Source of the DNA: Rhizobium sp. TH135
Lineage (GTDB): Bacteria > Pseudomonadota > Alphaproteobacteria > Rhizobiales > Rhizobiaceae
Reading direction: 5' to 3'
Assembly: GCF_002855515.1 (NCBI RefSeq)
Contig: NZ_PKRP01000004.1
Span: 1 to 64,000 of the forward strand
Length of the DNA stretch: 64,000 nucleotides
Of the stretch, positions 17,601-26,101 are shown piece by piece. A model generated the notes under the pieces. The model saw only the letters and a program-made list of their open reading frames with translations, had not been told where the DNA came from and ran no database searches. Every line of letters begins with the position of its first letter. The first letter of the stretch is position 1. The translations under genes and the position numbers were made by a program.

Positions 17601-18376
17601 GAACCAAGATGACGACCATGCTTTCTGCAAACAGCATTCACAAGTCCTTCGGTGCCGTCGAGGTGTTGAAGGGTGTTTCCTTGAGCGCCAGCAAGGGCGA
17701 CGTCATTTCCATGATCGGTTCTTCGGGATCGGGCAAGAGCACATTTTTGCGCTGCCTCAACTTTCTCGAGCGTCCGACTTCGGGAACGATCGCCTTGGAC
17801 GGCGAACAGCTCATCTGCCGCAAAGACCGGAGCGGTGACCTGTCCGTGGCCGACGAGACCGCACTTCGCGCTTACCGCGCACGCGTCACCATGGTCTTCC
17901 AGCAGTTCAATCTCTGGGCGCACATGACAGCACGGCAAAACGTCATGCTGGGTCCAACACGCGTCAAGGGGCTCAAGCAGTCGGAAGCTCAGGAGCGGGC
18001 AGACTTCTATCTGGCCAAGGTCGGGCTGTCTCACAGGCGGGATGCCTATCCTGCGTTTCTATCCGGCGGCGAACAACAGCGCGTGGCCATTGCCCGGGCG
18101 CTGGCTATGGAGCCGGAACTCATCCTGTTTGACGAGCCGACCAGTGCGCTGGATCCCGAGCTCGTCGGCGAAGTGCTCCGCGTCATGCGCGGCCTTGCGG
18201 AAGAAGGGCGCACGATGATCGTCGTGACGCATGAGATGAACTTCGCCCGCGAGGTGTCCAACAAAGTCCTGTTCCTCAGTCAGGGGGTGGTGGCTGAGGA
18301 GGGAGACCCGCAGGAGGTCCTTCGCAACCCGCAAACTGATCGTCTACGGTCTTTCCTGGCGGCTCAGGCGGCCTGA
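17597..18376 (+). CDS. amino-acid ABC transporter ATP-binding protein (HisP/GlnQ-type)
   Basis: About 255-259 residues. Either GTG 17597 (overlapping the upstream TGA) or ATG 17609 could be the start; neither has a strong ribosome-binding site. Walker [10 protein letters not shown] (37-45 from the ATG), signature [16 protein letters not shown], Walker [13 protein letters not shown] and the switch histidine in VVTHEM are all intact. It energises the two permeases encoded upstream and completes the importer. Confidence 0.93.
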   Translation: MRTKMTTMLSANSIHKSFGAVEVLKGVSLSASKGDVISMIGSSGSGKSTFLRCLNFLERPTSGTIALDGEQLICRKDRSGDLSVADETALRAYRARVTMVFQQFNLWAHMTARQNVMLGPTRVKGLKQSEAQERADFYLAKVGLSHRRDAYPAFLSGGEQQRVAIARALAMEPELILFDEPTSALDPELVGEVLRVMRGLAEEGRTMIVVTHEMNFAREVSNKVLFLSQGVVAEEGDPQEVLRNPQTDRLRSFLAAQAA

Positions 18377-19099
18377 TAATCGCAACGAGGTATCGTCTCT
18401 GTGCCTCATGCTCGGTGGCAAAGGGTTCACGAGCGGGCTGAAGTTGCTCAAGCATATTCGCCCGTTAATGATGCAGCTGTTTGACCAAGAATGGCAGGCA
18501 GTCCAGAGCTTTGCGCCAGACATCATCGTCTACCACCCTAAGTCACTTGTTTCTCCCTATATGGCCACAGCGCTCAGAATCCCGCATGTTCTAGCATCGC
18601 CAGTGCCGGGCTTGACGCCAACACAGGCCTTTCCGAGCCCACTCCTTCCATTTTCGTCACTGGGTCCTTTCAATCGGCTGAGCCACACATTTGCGCTGAA
18701 AGCCGTTGATCTGCTCTTTGGTCGGGATTTGAAGGCTTGGCGAGAACGAGCCTTGGGAACATATGTCGATAAGCCAGCGCCGCGGGAAGGTACGATTTAT
18801 ATGCCTATAGCCCGGCGATACTTCCCAAGCCGGTTAATTGGGGCCCTGACACTCTGGTGAGCGGCTACTGGTTTCTGGATGACCCTGCTTGGACCCCTGA
18901 TCCAGCACTTGCCCGCTTTCTCGATGATGGGTCTCCACCCGTCTATTTCGGATTTGGAAGCATGCCAGGGTTAAACCCGAAGGTAGTGACCGAGATGATA
19001 CTCCTGGCACTGAAAATGACCGGAAGGAGAGGTGTACTTGCACGTGGTGGTGGGGCGATCGGCTCAACCTCTGGGCCCATCCCAACAACGTCCCTCTGA
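18377..19099 (+). pseudogene. broken UDP-glycosyltransferase (sterol/lipid glucosyltransferase-like)
   Basis: Two adjacent reading frames give one family. The first (to 18860) has PDIIVYHPKSLVSPYMATAL and PHVLASPVPGLTPT; the second (from about 18857) continues with SGYWFLDDPAWTPD and PPVYFGFGSMPG, the hallmark of UGT-type sterol/lipid glucosyltransferases. A frameshift near 18850 separates them. The N-terminal acceptor region is mostly missing, and homology is lost after about 19060, before the UDP-sugar signature. It is therefore a dead fragment next to an IS66 element. Confidence 0.8.
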
Positions 19100-19434
19100 A
19101 CTTCTCACGACCTGGAAAGCCAACTGGCAATGGCTCATGAGACCTTCGACAGCCAGCTGAGGTCGGAGTGTCCAAACGCTCATTGGTCTCTGACCCTTAC
19201 GGACTCGTGCGAAAAGTCGGAGACTTGGCGCAGGTACTACAAGGAGCAATGTCCCGATCGCCCTACACAGTCCCGGTGGCGCAACTAGCTGGTCATCGTG
19301 ATTAGAGCCGGAAAACTCTAATCCCGGCGGTGCGAGGTTTGGTCCCAGAGCAGCATCTGTCAATTTTCTCTAACCAACCAGTAGAGAGTTGGCCCTCTAG
19401 TGCTTTGTAAATGCATCGCTTAGCTTTTCCAGAC
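19100..19434. other. degenerate sequence between glycosyltransferase fragment and IS66
   Basis: About 335 bases with no ORF of recognisable family. It may be further decayed glycosyltransferase or other accessory debris left by insertion and deletion. Confidence 0.35.
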
Positions 19435-19459
19435 GTAAGCATCCGGCGAAGGCCGCAGG

Positions 19460-21116
19460 TCAGGCCGCCTGAGCACTCAGCGTCTTGGGTGTCCAGTTCC
19501 ACGGCAACAATTGCTCCAGCCTGCTGATCGGCGTGTCGGCAATGTTGGCGAGGACATCCGCCAGCCAGGCTTGTGGGTCGATGTCATTGAGCTTGGCCGT
19601 CATTATCAGCGTCGCCATGAAGGCGGCACGATCAGCACCACGATCCGATCCGGCGAAGAGCCATGACTTCCTGCCGAGAGCAAAGCCTCTGAGCGCGCGT
19701 TCGGCGGCGTTGTTCGTGAGACAAATTCGGCCATCGTCGAGGAATGACGTAAAGCCATCCCAGCGCTTCAGCATGTAGTCGATCGGCTCAGAGACAGGAG
19801 AACTGCGCGACAGTTTTAGCCGCTCGGTTTGGAGCCAGTGATGCAGTTCTTCGATGAGTGGCTGGCTGTCTTGGCGGCGGCGCTCCAAGCGCTGCTCGGA
19901 GCTAAGGCCGTTGATCTCCCGTTCGATATCGAACAGGGCATCGATCCGTTTGACAGCCTCCAGCGCCATCGGCGAGATCGATGCGGCTTTGCTGCCACGT
20001 TTGGCGTTCGCGGCGATGTCGGCCAGCACGAAGAACTTGCGGCGTGAATGTGCCCAGCAGAGTGCTTGGCGCAGAGGCGCGGGATCGCGATCTGCCTTGA
20101 ACAGCGGATTGTAGCCGCCATAGGCATCCGCCTGCAGAATGCCGGAGAAAGTCTTCAGGTGGCGTTCGGGATGCTCCTGTCGTCGGTCTCGCGTTGCGTA
20201 GAACAAAGCTGCAGGCGGTGACAGCCCACCAAACGGCCGGTCATCCCTGACATAGGTCCAGATGCGGCCTGTATCGGTCTTTTCCCTTTGCCAGGATCGG
20301 CACGGTCGTGTCGTCGCCATGCAGTCGCTCGGCGGCCAGGACATAGGCTTCGATCAACGAATGGATTGGCTTCAGGGCCGCGGCACACGCACCGACCTGA
20401 TCGGCAAGCGTCGACAGGCTGAGGTCGATCCCCTCTCGGGCATAGCGCTCGCTCTGGCGATTGAGCGGCTGATGCTGGGCGAACTTCTCGAACAGGATCC
20501 TCGCCAGAAGGTTGGGGCCGGTAAAGCCGCGAGGTGTCACATGGAAGGGCGCTGGCGGCTGAGTGATCTTCTCGCATTCGCGGCAGGAGAACTTCTCCCG
20601 CACGGTCTGAATGACTTTCCACTGACGCGGGATGACCTCCAGGGTCTCGGTGATATCCTCGCCGAGCTTCGACAGCTTTGCCGAGCCGCAGCAGGGGCAA
20701 CTGGCTGGGGCGGCGATAACGACACGTTCACGCGGCAGATGTTCAGGAAAGGGCTTGCGTGACGGACGCTTGCGCTCGAAGGCCCTGACCGTCGAGGCAC
20801 TGGCTGCGATCTCTGCATCCAGTTCATCTTCGCCGGCATCAGCCTCCAGCTCCTCAAGCTGCAGTTCCATCTGCTCGAGAAGCCGCGCCTTGCGTTCAGA
20901 GCGACTGCCGTAGAGGTCGCGCCGGACCTTCTCGATCTCTAGCTTCAGCCGTGCGATTAGCGCCTCGGAATGCGATACTAGCGCCCTCGCGCTGGCAGCT
21001 TCCGCCTTGGCGGTCGCCGCCTCTGCCTCGGCAGCAACACGCCGCGCGCGCTCTTCGGCAAGCAGTGCGAGTGCACTGGCAAGGTCGTCCGGAAGCTGTT
21101 CGACGGAGGTGTTCAT
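19460..21116 (-). pseudogene. tnpC: IS66 transposase TnpC, frameshifted
   Basis: Two frames together give a full IS66 transposase. The first half (20241-21116) has an N-terminal coiled coil, the zinc-finger CPCCGSAKL, the second Cys pair CRECEK and the catalytic HGDDTTVP. The second half (19460 to about 20285) continues with TDTGRIWTYVRDDRPFGG, ADAYGGYNPLF, CWAHSRRKFF and the C-terminal NNAAERALRGFALGRKSWLF. The break is at a run of four T (20280-20283); one base fewer would restore LAKGKTDTGR. It is a loss-of-function indel or a sequencing error. Confidence 0.85.
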
Positions 21117-21161
21117 GGCGAGATGGAATCATATTCACTCCCGCCATTCCAGCATTTTTGC

Positions 21162-21509
21162 TTATCCGGCCGAGGTCGGTCGCCAGGTTTTTTGCGGCAT
21201 CCGCCAGTCTATACCTTCCAGCAAATAACTGAGCTGCGCCGGCGTAATCACGACCGTCCCATCGGCCGCCGACGGCCATATGAAGCGTCCCCGTTCCAGC
21301 TTCTTCGTGAACAGGCATGCTCCCTGGCCATCATGCCAGATGACCTTGATCAGGCCACCGCCACGACCGCGGAACACGAACAGATGCCCGCACATCGGAT
21401 CGCGCTTCAGCGTCTCCTGCACCATCAGCGACAGACCGGGAAAGCCTTTGCGCATGTCTGTATGGCCCGTTGCCAGCCAGACCTTCACACCAGCAGGGAC
21501 CGGGATCAT
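21162..21509 (-). CDS. tnpB: IS66 accessory protein TnpB
   Basis: A protein of about 115 residues of the IS66 Orf2 family, recognisable by VWLATGHTDMRKGFPGLSLM, HLFVFRGRGGGLIKVIWHD and a C-terminal PSAADGTVVITPAQLSYLLEG. ATG 21509 is preferred over an upstream GTG-type start because it overlaps the tnpA stop by ATGA and begins with the usual MIPVPAGVKVW. TnpB is needed for IS66 transposition, but its biochemical role is not known. Confidence 0.92.
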   Translation of the reverse strand: MIPVPAGVKVWLATGHTDMRKGFPGLSLMVQETLKRDPMCGHLFVFRGRGGGLIKVIWHDGQGACLFTKKLERGRFIWPSAADGTVVITPAQLSYLLEGIDWRMPQKTWRPTSAG

Positions 21510-21916
21510 CGCCGACCCAGTACACAATCGAGAATGCGGCCAAGCGCCTCCGTGTCGATGTCGCTATCCACGCGGATGCGCCGACCGCGGCCCAGCTCAA
21601 TCATCACATCGCTACGCTTGCGGCGGGGCTGCGATGAGGCCGGCGCTTCCGAAGCAACGGGTTGGACTGACGGCGCGGCCTCCGATACGATCACGGGCAC
21701 CAAGGTGTTCGCCGTCTCGGTTCTCGGTTCCTCGATTTGGCAAAGCTCCTTGCGCCACCGAAAGAGCTGGCTGACGTGGATGCCAGCCGATCGCGCAATC
21801 TCGGAAAGCACCGCCCCAGGCTCAAGGCAGGCTGCAACGAGCCGCTCCTTATCTTCGCGCGACCAGCGCCGACGGCGCTCGACAGACGTGATCACTTCAA
21901 TCGGATGCTTCGTCAT
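21506..21916 (-). CDS. tnpA: IS66 accessory protein TnpA (HTH)
   Basis: A 136-residue IS66 Orf1 protein. The N-terminal helix-turn-helix (RRRWSREDKERLVAACLEPG, SEIARSAGIHVSQLFRWRKE) is typical, followed by a Pro/Ala-rich variable stretch and a conserved C-terminal IELGRGRRIRVDSDIDTEAL. It is thought to act in DNA binding during transposition. Intact as read. Confidence 0.9.
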   Translation of the reverse strand: MTKHPIEVITSVERRRRWSREDKERLVAACLEPGAVLSEIARSAGIHVSQLFRWRKELCQIEEPRTETANTLVPVIVSEAAPSVQPVASEAPASSQPRRKRSDVMIELGRGRRIRVDSDIDTEALGRILDCVLGRR

Positions 21917-22007
21917 AGGACTACTCCTAGTGTTTGCACTAGGACTTCCGATGTTCGCATCAACCTCGCAAGACGGCCTTCACCGGGGGCTTACGATTGC
22001 ATTCACA

Positions 22008-22110
22008 CTAGAGCAGGTCCAGCAAAAGTGCGTCAGCGGTTTTGCGTCCGGACTGGGTAAAAACAAAAAGATAGAGCATTTCCGGTGATCACGCGATCAC
22101 CGGAAATGCT
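22008..22110. repeat. rhizobial intergenic palindromic repeat (RIME-like), interrupted
   Basis: Begins CTAGAGCAGGTCCAGCAAAA and contains a first imperfect hairpin (GTCCAGCAAAA versus TTTTGCGTCCGGAC), an A-rich link, and a second perfect hairpin whose arms AGCATTTCCGGTGATC (22075-22090) and GATCACCGGAAATGCT (22095-22110) surround ACGC. The closing CTCTAG that should mirror the opening CTAGAG is found 1.17 kb away at 23278-23283, beyond the IS110 element. This kind of mosaic palindrome is widespread between rhizobial genes. Naming it as RIME-like rests on recall of the family. Confidence 0.7.
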
Positions 22111-22323
22111 TGTCTTATGAACTTCTTGCTTCTTCGTGAGATAAAGAAGAGCCGGAGAGGACGACCATCCTCTGCCGGCGATTGGGTACGGATCGTGAGA
22201 TGCGAGGCCGCCATTTTTGCGAATGCCGGGCCGAGCTAGAGTTTGATCGCCCCCATCTTTTCCAATCGTCCTGAACGGATACCCGAGTTTTAAGGCTCGG
22301 ATGACAAAAATGGGAGATGAGAA
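22111..22323 (+). ncRNA. candidate IS110 bridge RNA region
   Basis: The noncoding left part of the IS110 element. In IS621 and relatives this position encodes a bridge RNA of roughly 180 nt whose loops pair with target and donor DNA. Hairpins visible here: CTTCTT/AAGAAG near 22122-22150; a strong stem GCCGGAGAGG/CCTCTGCCGGC near 22151-22181 with an 8-base loop; and CCGAG/CTCGG near 22283-22300. The guide loops were not matched to the target by eye, so the RNA is inferred from position, length and structure only. Confidence 0.45.
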
Positions 22324-23265
22324 ATGATGACGAATATTACCATCGGCGCGGACATCTCGAAAGAGCATATCGATCTGCACAGCCTGCCTGACGGAGGAAC
22401 CTTGAAGGTTGCCAATGACCGCAAGGGATTTGCAGCTATTGTCCGATGGATTGGCACAATAGGCGTGGAGCGGATTGTCTATGAACCCACAGGCACCTAT
22501 CACAAGGCCTTCGAGCGCTTCATGACGACACAAGGGGTGCCGCTCTCCAAGGTCAATCCCCGCTCTGCCCGACGTTTTGCAGAGGCTACCGGCAGACTTG
22601 CCAAGACAGATACGATCGATGCCGCAATGCTGGCCCGTTACGGCACGCTTCTTGAACCGCGTCTCCTGCAGGCTAGCGCGCAAATCAACAATGACCTGAA
22701 AGAGTTGCATGTGGCGCGGTTGGCGCTCATTAAGGATGGGACCGCTGCAAAGAACAGAGCCAAGACCCTTTCCAGCCCGCTCTTGAAACGACAGAACGCC
22801 GACAGGCTCCGCCAGATCGAGCGGCAGATCAAGGCCGTGGACCAGGCCATCCTGGCGCTTATTGCAGAAGACACGCTTCTGAAGGCCAGGTTTGATATCC
22901 TTGTCTCGATCCCCGGCGTGTCGCGCATCACTGCTTTCACGCTTCTCATCGAAATGCCCGAACTCGGCGAGATGGATGAGAAAGCCGCGGCGGCCCTTTG
23001 CGGACTGGCACCCATGAGCCGGCAGTCCGGGCGATGGACCGGACGCGCGTTCATTGCTGGTGGAAGGGCCATCGTCCGCCAGGCACTCTACATCCCCGCT
23101 CTCGTCGCCTGCCGCTTCAACCCGGACCTCAAGGCCAAATACGACCAGCTCAAAGCCGCCGGAAAAGAACCCAAGGTCGCCATCACCGCCATCATGCCAA
23201 AGGTCATCGTGCTGGCAAACGCACTGATCCGGACAAATCGAAAATGGGAGCCAAAACCCACTTGA
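22324..23265 (+). CDS. IS110-family transposase (DEDD/serine recombinase)
   Basis: A 313-residue transposase (ATG 22324 or 22327, GGGAG site upstream). The RuvC-like DEDD residues are visible as Asp10 (GADISKEH), Glu54 (VYEPTGTYH), and Asp96 and Asp99 (KTDTIDAAMLA). A coiled coil spans about 130-190 (RLRQIERQIKAVDQAI). The C-terminal transposase_20 domain has SIPGVSRITAFTLLIEMPEL and AALCGLAPMSRQSGRWTGR, the latter containing the probable catalytic Ser. It cuts and rejoins DNA guided, in studied relatives, by a bridge RNA encoded by the element. Intact and probably functional. Confidence 0.93.
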   Translation: MMTNITIGADISKEHIDLHSLPDGGTLKVANDRKGFAAIVRWIGTIGVERIVYEPTGTYHKAFERFMTTQGVPLSKVNPRSARRFAEATGRLAKTDTIDAAMLARYGTLLEPRLLQASAQINNDLKELHVARLALIKDGTAAKNRAKTLSSPLLKRQNADRLRQIERQIKAVDQAILALIAEDTLLKARFDILVSIPGVSRITAFTLLIEMPELGEMDEKAAAALCGLAPMSRQSGRWTGRAFIAGGRAIVRQALYIPALVACRFNPDLKAKYDQLKAAGKEPKVAITAIMPKVIVLANALIRTNRKWEPKPT

Positions 23266-23283
23266 TCACAACGGATACTCTAG

Positions 23284-23617
23284 TCATTCCCTCGTTTGCA
23301 GGGCTACGGCTGGTCGGAAAAGCCTTCAGTCTGAATTGGTGCAGTAAAAACCGCCGTATTACCCAAGTCCCCTATCGACGAAGCCCCCGCATGACACATC
23401 GGTAGTTGTGAATTGAATGCCTCTTAAGCGGTCTCCGAGTATGCTGAGAAAAATTGATTACCAGTTGGTCTCCTGTCGCGAACGGTTGATTAGCCGGTCC
23501 GGAACTTTGGCACTGGTGGCCAAGGAACGAACGACTCTGCCAAGAAGATCAGTCAATTCTGACTCATTGTGCCACATTGCGGCGCTAGGGGGACAGACGA
23601 GAAACCGCCTTTTTAAT
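23284..23617. other. intergenic region, no gene seen
   Basis: About 330 bases between the restored end of the palindromic repeat and the LysR gene. Only short ORFs without family resemblance. Nothing else recognised. Confidence 0.4.
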
Positions 23618-24550
23618 TCAATCTGAAGATTTGAACGTGGGCAGAGGTCTAACATTCTGTCGCCCGAAACCCTTCAAATGATCAACGAACAGGCGCAGAG
23701 GTACCATCGAGCGGTATTCTCGTGGAAAGTAAATGTGGACGCCGGGCACCTGCAGCGTGTGATCTTCGAGAATTGCGATGAGAGTACCATCGAATATCTC
23801 TCGCTCGCAGTAATCTCGAAACGTGTAAGCAAGGCCAAGTCCCCTCGACGCGAGATCTATCAATACCGGTAAAGTGTTTGCGATTAGGCTTCCACGTACA
23901 TCAACGCTGTATTCGCCTTCGTCGCCCTGGAACGCCCATGGATAGATCCTACCAGACGTATGGAAGCGGTATCTGATGCAATTGTGCTCCATAAGGTTGG
24001 CGGGTTTCGTCGGCATGCCTCTTTCCTCAATGTACCCTGGGCTACTCACCACTACCAACTTCAACGGCTGAGTTATGCGCACGGCCACCATATCCTGCAT
24101 GATACGATCACCCAGACGGAGGCCCGCGTGAAGGCCTTCGTCGAGAATGTTTGAAAAAGCGTCGGTCACCGAGAGTTCCATCTCGATCTGCGGATAAGCA
24201 GCGACGAACTCTGGCAAAGCCGGACCGACTATCAGCTGATAGACGAACTCCGGCATTGCAAGTTTAAGAGTCCCGCGGGCCTCATGGCCTGTGCTGCGCG
24301 CACTATCGAGCGCATTTGCTAATTGCTCAAAAGCTGGATCTGCACCTCGTAGGAGCGCGCGCCCAGCCTCTGTCAGGCTGATTGCTCGGGTCGTTCTGAC
24401 AAACAGTGCTGTGTCCAGTTGGTCCTCTAGCGACTTCAATTGATGGCTGACAGTGGATGGTTTCAAGCCAAGCGAGTCGGCTGCTGCGCGCAGACTTCCG
24501 TGGCGGGCGATGGCGAGGAAGACCTCAAGTGTTGCAAGTGGGAGCCGCAT
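23618..24550 (-). CDS. LysR-family transcriptional regulator
   Basis: A 310-residue regulator. The N-terminal winged HTH is clear (LEVFLAIARHGSLRAAADSL, KPSTVSHQLKSLEDQLD, ALFVRTTRAISLTEAGRALL), then a linker helix and a two-lobe effector domain from about residue 90 (GTLKLAMPEFVYQLIVGPAL). It is divergent from the alpha/beta hydrolase gene with a 133-base gap, so it probably activates the NTF2/hydrolase/SDR cluster in response to its substrate. The inducer is unknown. Confidence 0.93.
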   Translation of the reverse strand: MRLPLATLEVFLAIARHGSLRAAADSLGLKPSTVSHQLKSLEDQLDTALFVRTTRAISLTEAGRALLRGADPAFEQLANALDSARSTGHEARGTLKLAMPEFVYQLIVGPALPEFVAAYPQIEMELSVTDAFSNILDEGLHAGLRLGDRIMQDMVAVRITQPLKLVVVSSPGYIEERGMPTKPANLMEHNCIRYRFHTSGRIYPWAFQGDEGEYSVDVRGSLIANTLPVLIDLASRGLGLAYTFRDYCEREIFDGTLIAILEDHTLQVPGVHIYFPREYRSMVPLRLFVDHLKGFGRQNVRPLPTFKSSD

Positions 24551-24570
24551 TAGTGTCCTACGGTGCTATT

Positions 24571-24590
24571 ATTCGATATCATACATGAAT
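24571..24590. promoter_or_regulatory. possible LysR binding dyad
   Basis: ATTC (24571-24574) and GAAT (24587-24590) form an interrupted dyad around an AT-rich core in the LysR/hydrolase divergent gap, about 20 bases from the LysR start. This is compatible with a LysR-type site but the match is short. Confidence 0.3.
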
Positions 24591-24683
24591 GTAATGAGGA
24601 GTCGGGAGATTAACGCGGCCAACGCGCTCCCGTAAGTTTAATCATGACCGCGTAAATCACATGAAAAGTCAAGAGAGAGAACC

Positions 24684-25604
24684 ATGAGCGAGAAACGCAT
24701 CAACTTACAGAACACACCTGATATCGAAGGGGTTGTGGCTCGGAGTGTCTCGTTCGACAGCGACGGCGTAAACTTGAAGGGGGTGCTGTATGCACCCACA
24801 CGCGTAGCAAGCCCGTTTCCGGCTGTGATCGTGACCGGCGCTTGGACGACAATCAAGGAGCAAATGGCAGGAACCTACGCGCGTGAACTTGCAGCACGAG
24901 GGTATGCTGCGCTGGCCTTCGATTTTCGAGGGTGGGGCGAGAGTGATGGAGCTCCGCGGTACATTGAGGATCCGAAGAAGAAGACTCAGGACATCACAGC
25001 TGCAATAGCGTTCCTTTGCTCGCTCGACGAGATTGATAGACATCAGATCTCGGGCCTCGGAATTTGCGCCTCTGCAGGTTACATGGCAGCTGCAGTCGTC
25101 GAGAAAAAAGAGTTCTTCAAGCTCGCTCTTGTCGCTCCGTGGTTGCATGAACCGGAGATGGCGGTCGGTATTTACGGCGGTTCCGAGAAGGTATCGAAAC
25201 TGATCGCATCAAGTGAAACCGAGAACGCTCAGTCGAGAATATTGCTCGGAGCCAGCGTCGAGGACGAAAGCGCGGTAATGCATCAAGTGCCGTATTACAC
25301 TGAGCCCGATCGCGGCCTCATCGCCGAATATGACAATAAATTCTCTGTGGCGAGTTGGAAACCGTGGCTTACATACGACGCTATTTCCTCCGCAGAGCGT
25401 CTAACCAAGCCTTTGCTGATCGTCGGCTCGCCTTCCATGGCACTTCCTGCCGGAGTCGCCGCTTACGAGGCGCGTACGAAAGCTCCGCTCCAAAGGGTGT
25501 GGCTCGGTGAGGACGTGAGCCAGTTTGATTTCTACGACCGCGCAGATGTCGTTGCGAAATCCGCCGATGCCGTTGCAGCATTTCTAGCAGATGAAAGGTA
25601 CTGA
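24684..25604 (+). CDS. alpha/beta hydrolase with Cys-type nucleophile elbow
   Basis: A 306-residue alpha/beta hydrolase of the dienelactone-hydrolase-like kind. The oxyanion/strand region is FPAVIVTGAW, the helical switch is LAFDFRGWGESDG, and the nucleophile elbow reads SGLGICASAGYMAAA. There the nucleophile position appears to be Cys, as in dienelactone hydrolase, rather than Ser. A late LLIVGSPSMAL strand would carry the acid, though the usual Asp is not obvious, and the His near the C-terminus is not obvious either. It is the first gene of the cluster divergent from LysR. Ester, lactone or C-C bond hydrolysis is possible; substrate unknown. Confidence 0.85.
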   Translation: MSEKRINLQNTPDIEGVVARSVSFDSDGVNLKGVLYAPTRVASPFPAVIVTGAWTTIKEQMAGTYARELAARGYAALAFDFRGWGESDGAPRYIEDPKKKTQDITAAIAFLCSLDEIDRHQISGLGICASAGYMAAAVVEKKEFFKLALVAPWLHEPEMAVGIYGGSEKVSKLIASSETENAQSRILLGASVEDESAVMHQVPYYTEPDRGLIAEYDNKFSVASWKPWLTYDAISSAERLTKPLLIVGSPSMALPAGVAAYEARTKAPLQRVWLGEDVSQFDFYDRADVVAKSADAVAAFLADERY

Positions 25605-25606
25605 GA

Positions 25607-26101
25607 ATGAAAGCCGTCGTGTGTGCATCCCTAATTGCTGCGTCAATTTATTCCGGAGGAGTTGCAATGGCCGGAACGCCGGAGGACAACATAAAGGTCG
25701 TGCAAGATTTCTTTGCCGCTTACGGTCAGAACGATCTCGGTAGAATAGCCGCTGTCTTGGATGAAAATGTTCGCTGGCATATCCCTGGTCGGCACCCATT
25801 ATCCGGTACGCTTCAAGGGCGCGACCAGGTTCTTGCTTTTTTTGGCCAGCTTGCTTTGGCCGGATTTCGGGCAGAGCCCATCTACTTTGGGGCGGACGAA
25901 AAGCATGTGGTGGATGTTCACCGGGGCTTTTCCACAGTCGATGGCGCCGTGAATGTCGACACGACTTGGGCGCTGATTTACCGGATCGAGAATGGCAAGA
26001 TTGTAGAGGCGACCAACCTTTCTGCCGACCAGGATGCCGCAAACAGCTTTTTCTGGTCACAGTATAAACTAGCGCCTGTGCCCAACAGATTAGACGACTA
26101 G
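25607..26101 (+). CDS. exported NTF2/SnoaL-fold protein 1
   Basis: A 164-residue protein starting 2 bases after the hydrolase stop, so it is co-transcribed. A Sec signal peptide ends at about residue 22 (GVAMA-G). The rest is a SnoaL-like NTF2 cone: VVQDFFAAYGQNDLGRIAAV, ENVRWHIPGRHPLSG, GRDQVLAFFGQL and a C-terminal WALIYRIENGKIVEATNLS. Such folds bind hydrophobic ligands and include cyclases, isomerases and epoxide hydrolases, as well as non-enzymes. A periplasmic location is predicted; the function is unknown. Confidence 0.83.
   Translation: MKAVVCASLIAASIYSGGVAMAGTPEDNIKVVQDFFAAYGQNDLGRIAAVLDENVRWHIPGRHPLSGTLQGRDQVLAFFGQLALAGFRAEPIYFGADEKHVVDVHRGFSTVDGAVNVDTTWALIYRIENGKIVEATNLSADQDAANSFFWSQYKLAPVPNRLDD

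Larger units (their letters stand above)
19435..21994 (-). mobile_element. IS66-family element, copy 1
   Basis: About 2,560 bp. The ends are inverted: GTAAGCATCCGGCGAAGG reading inward from 19435, and GTAAGCCCCCGGTGAAGG reading inward on the minus strand from 21994. It carries the standard tnpA-tnpB-tnpC order on the minus strand. tnpC is frameshifted. The 8 bases outside each end (TTCCAGAC and GATTGCAT) do not match, so no target duplication remains. A palindromic rhizobial repeat begins 13 bases beyond the right end. Confidence 0.88.
22111..23277 (+). mobile_element. IS110-family element inserted in the palindromic repeat
   Basis: About 1.17 kb. The left edge is fixed by the repeat arm ending TGCT at 22110 and the right edge by its continuation CTCTAG at 23278. 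Joining them restores a repeat with CTAGAGCA and TGCTCTAG at its two ends, and extends the second hairpin to 19-base arms. CT is present at both junctions (22109-22110 and 23278-23279), matching the CT core dinucleotide known for IS621. No terminal inverted repeats or target duplication are seen, as is normal for IS110. A 213-base 5' noncoding segment and a very short 3' one fit the IS110 (not IS1111) layout. Confidence 0.8.

Noticed and set aside
20241..20344. Programmed frameshift in IS66 tnpC copy 1
   Set aside because: IS66 tnpC is normally a single frame, and the second copy breaks at a different position; a mutation or read error is simpler.
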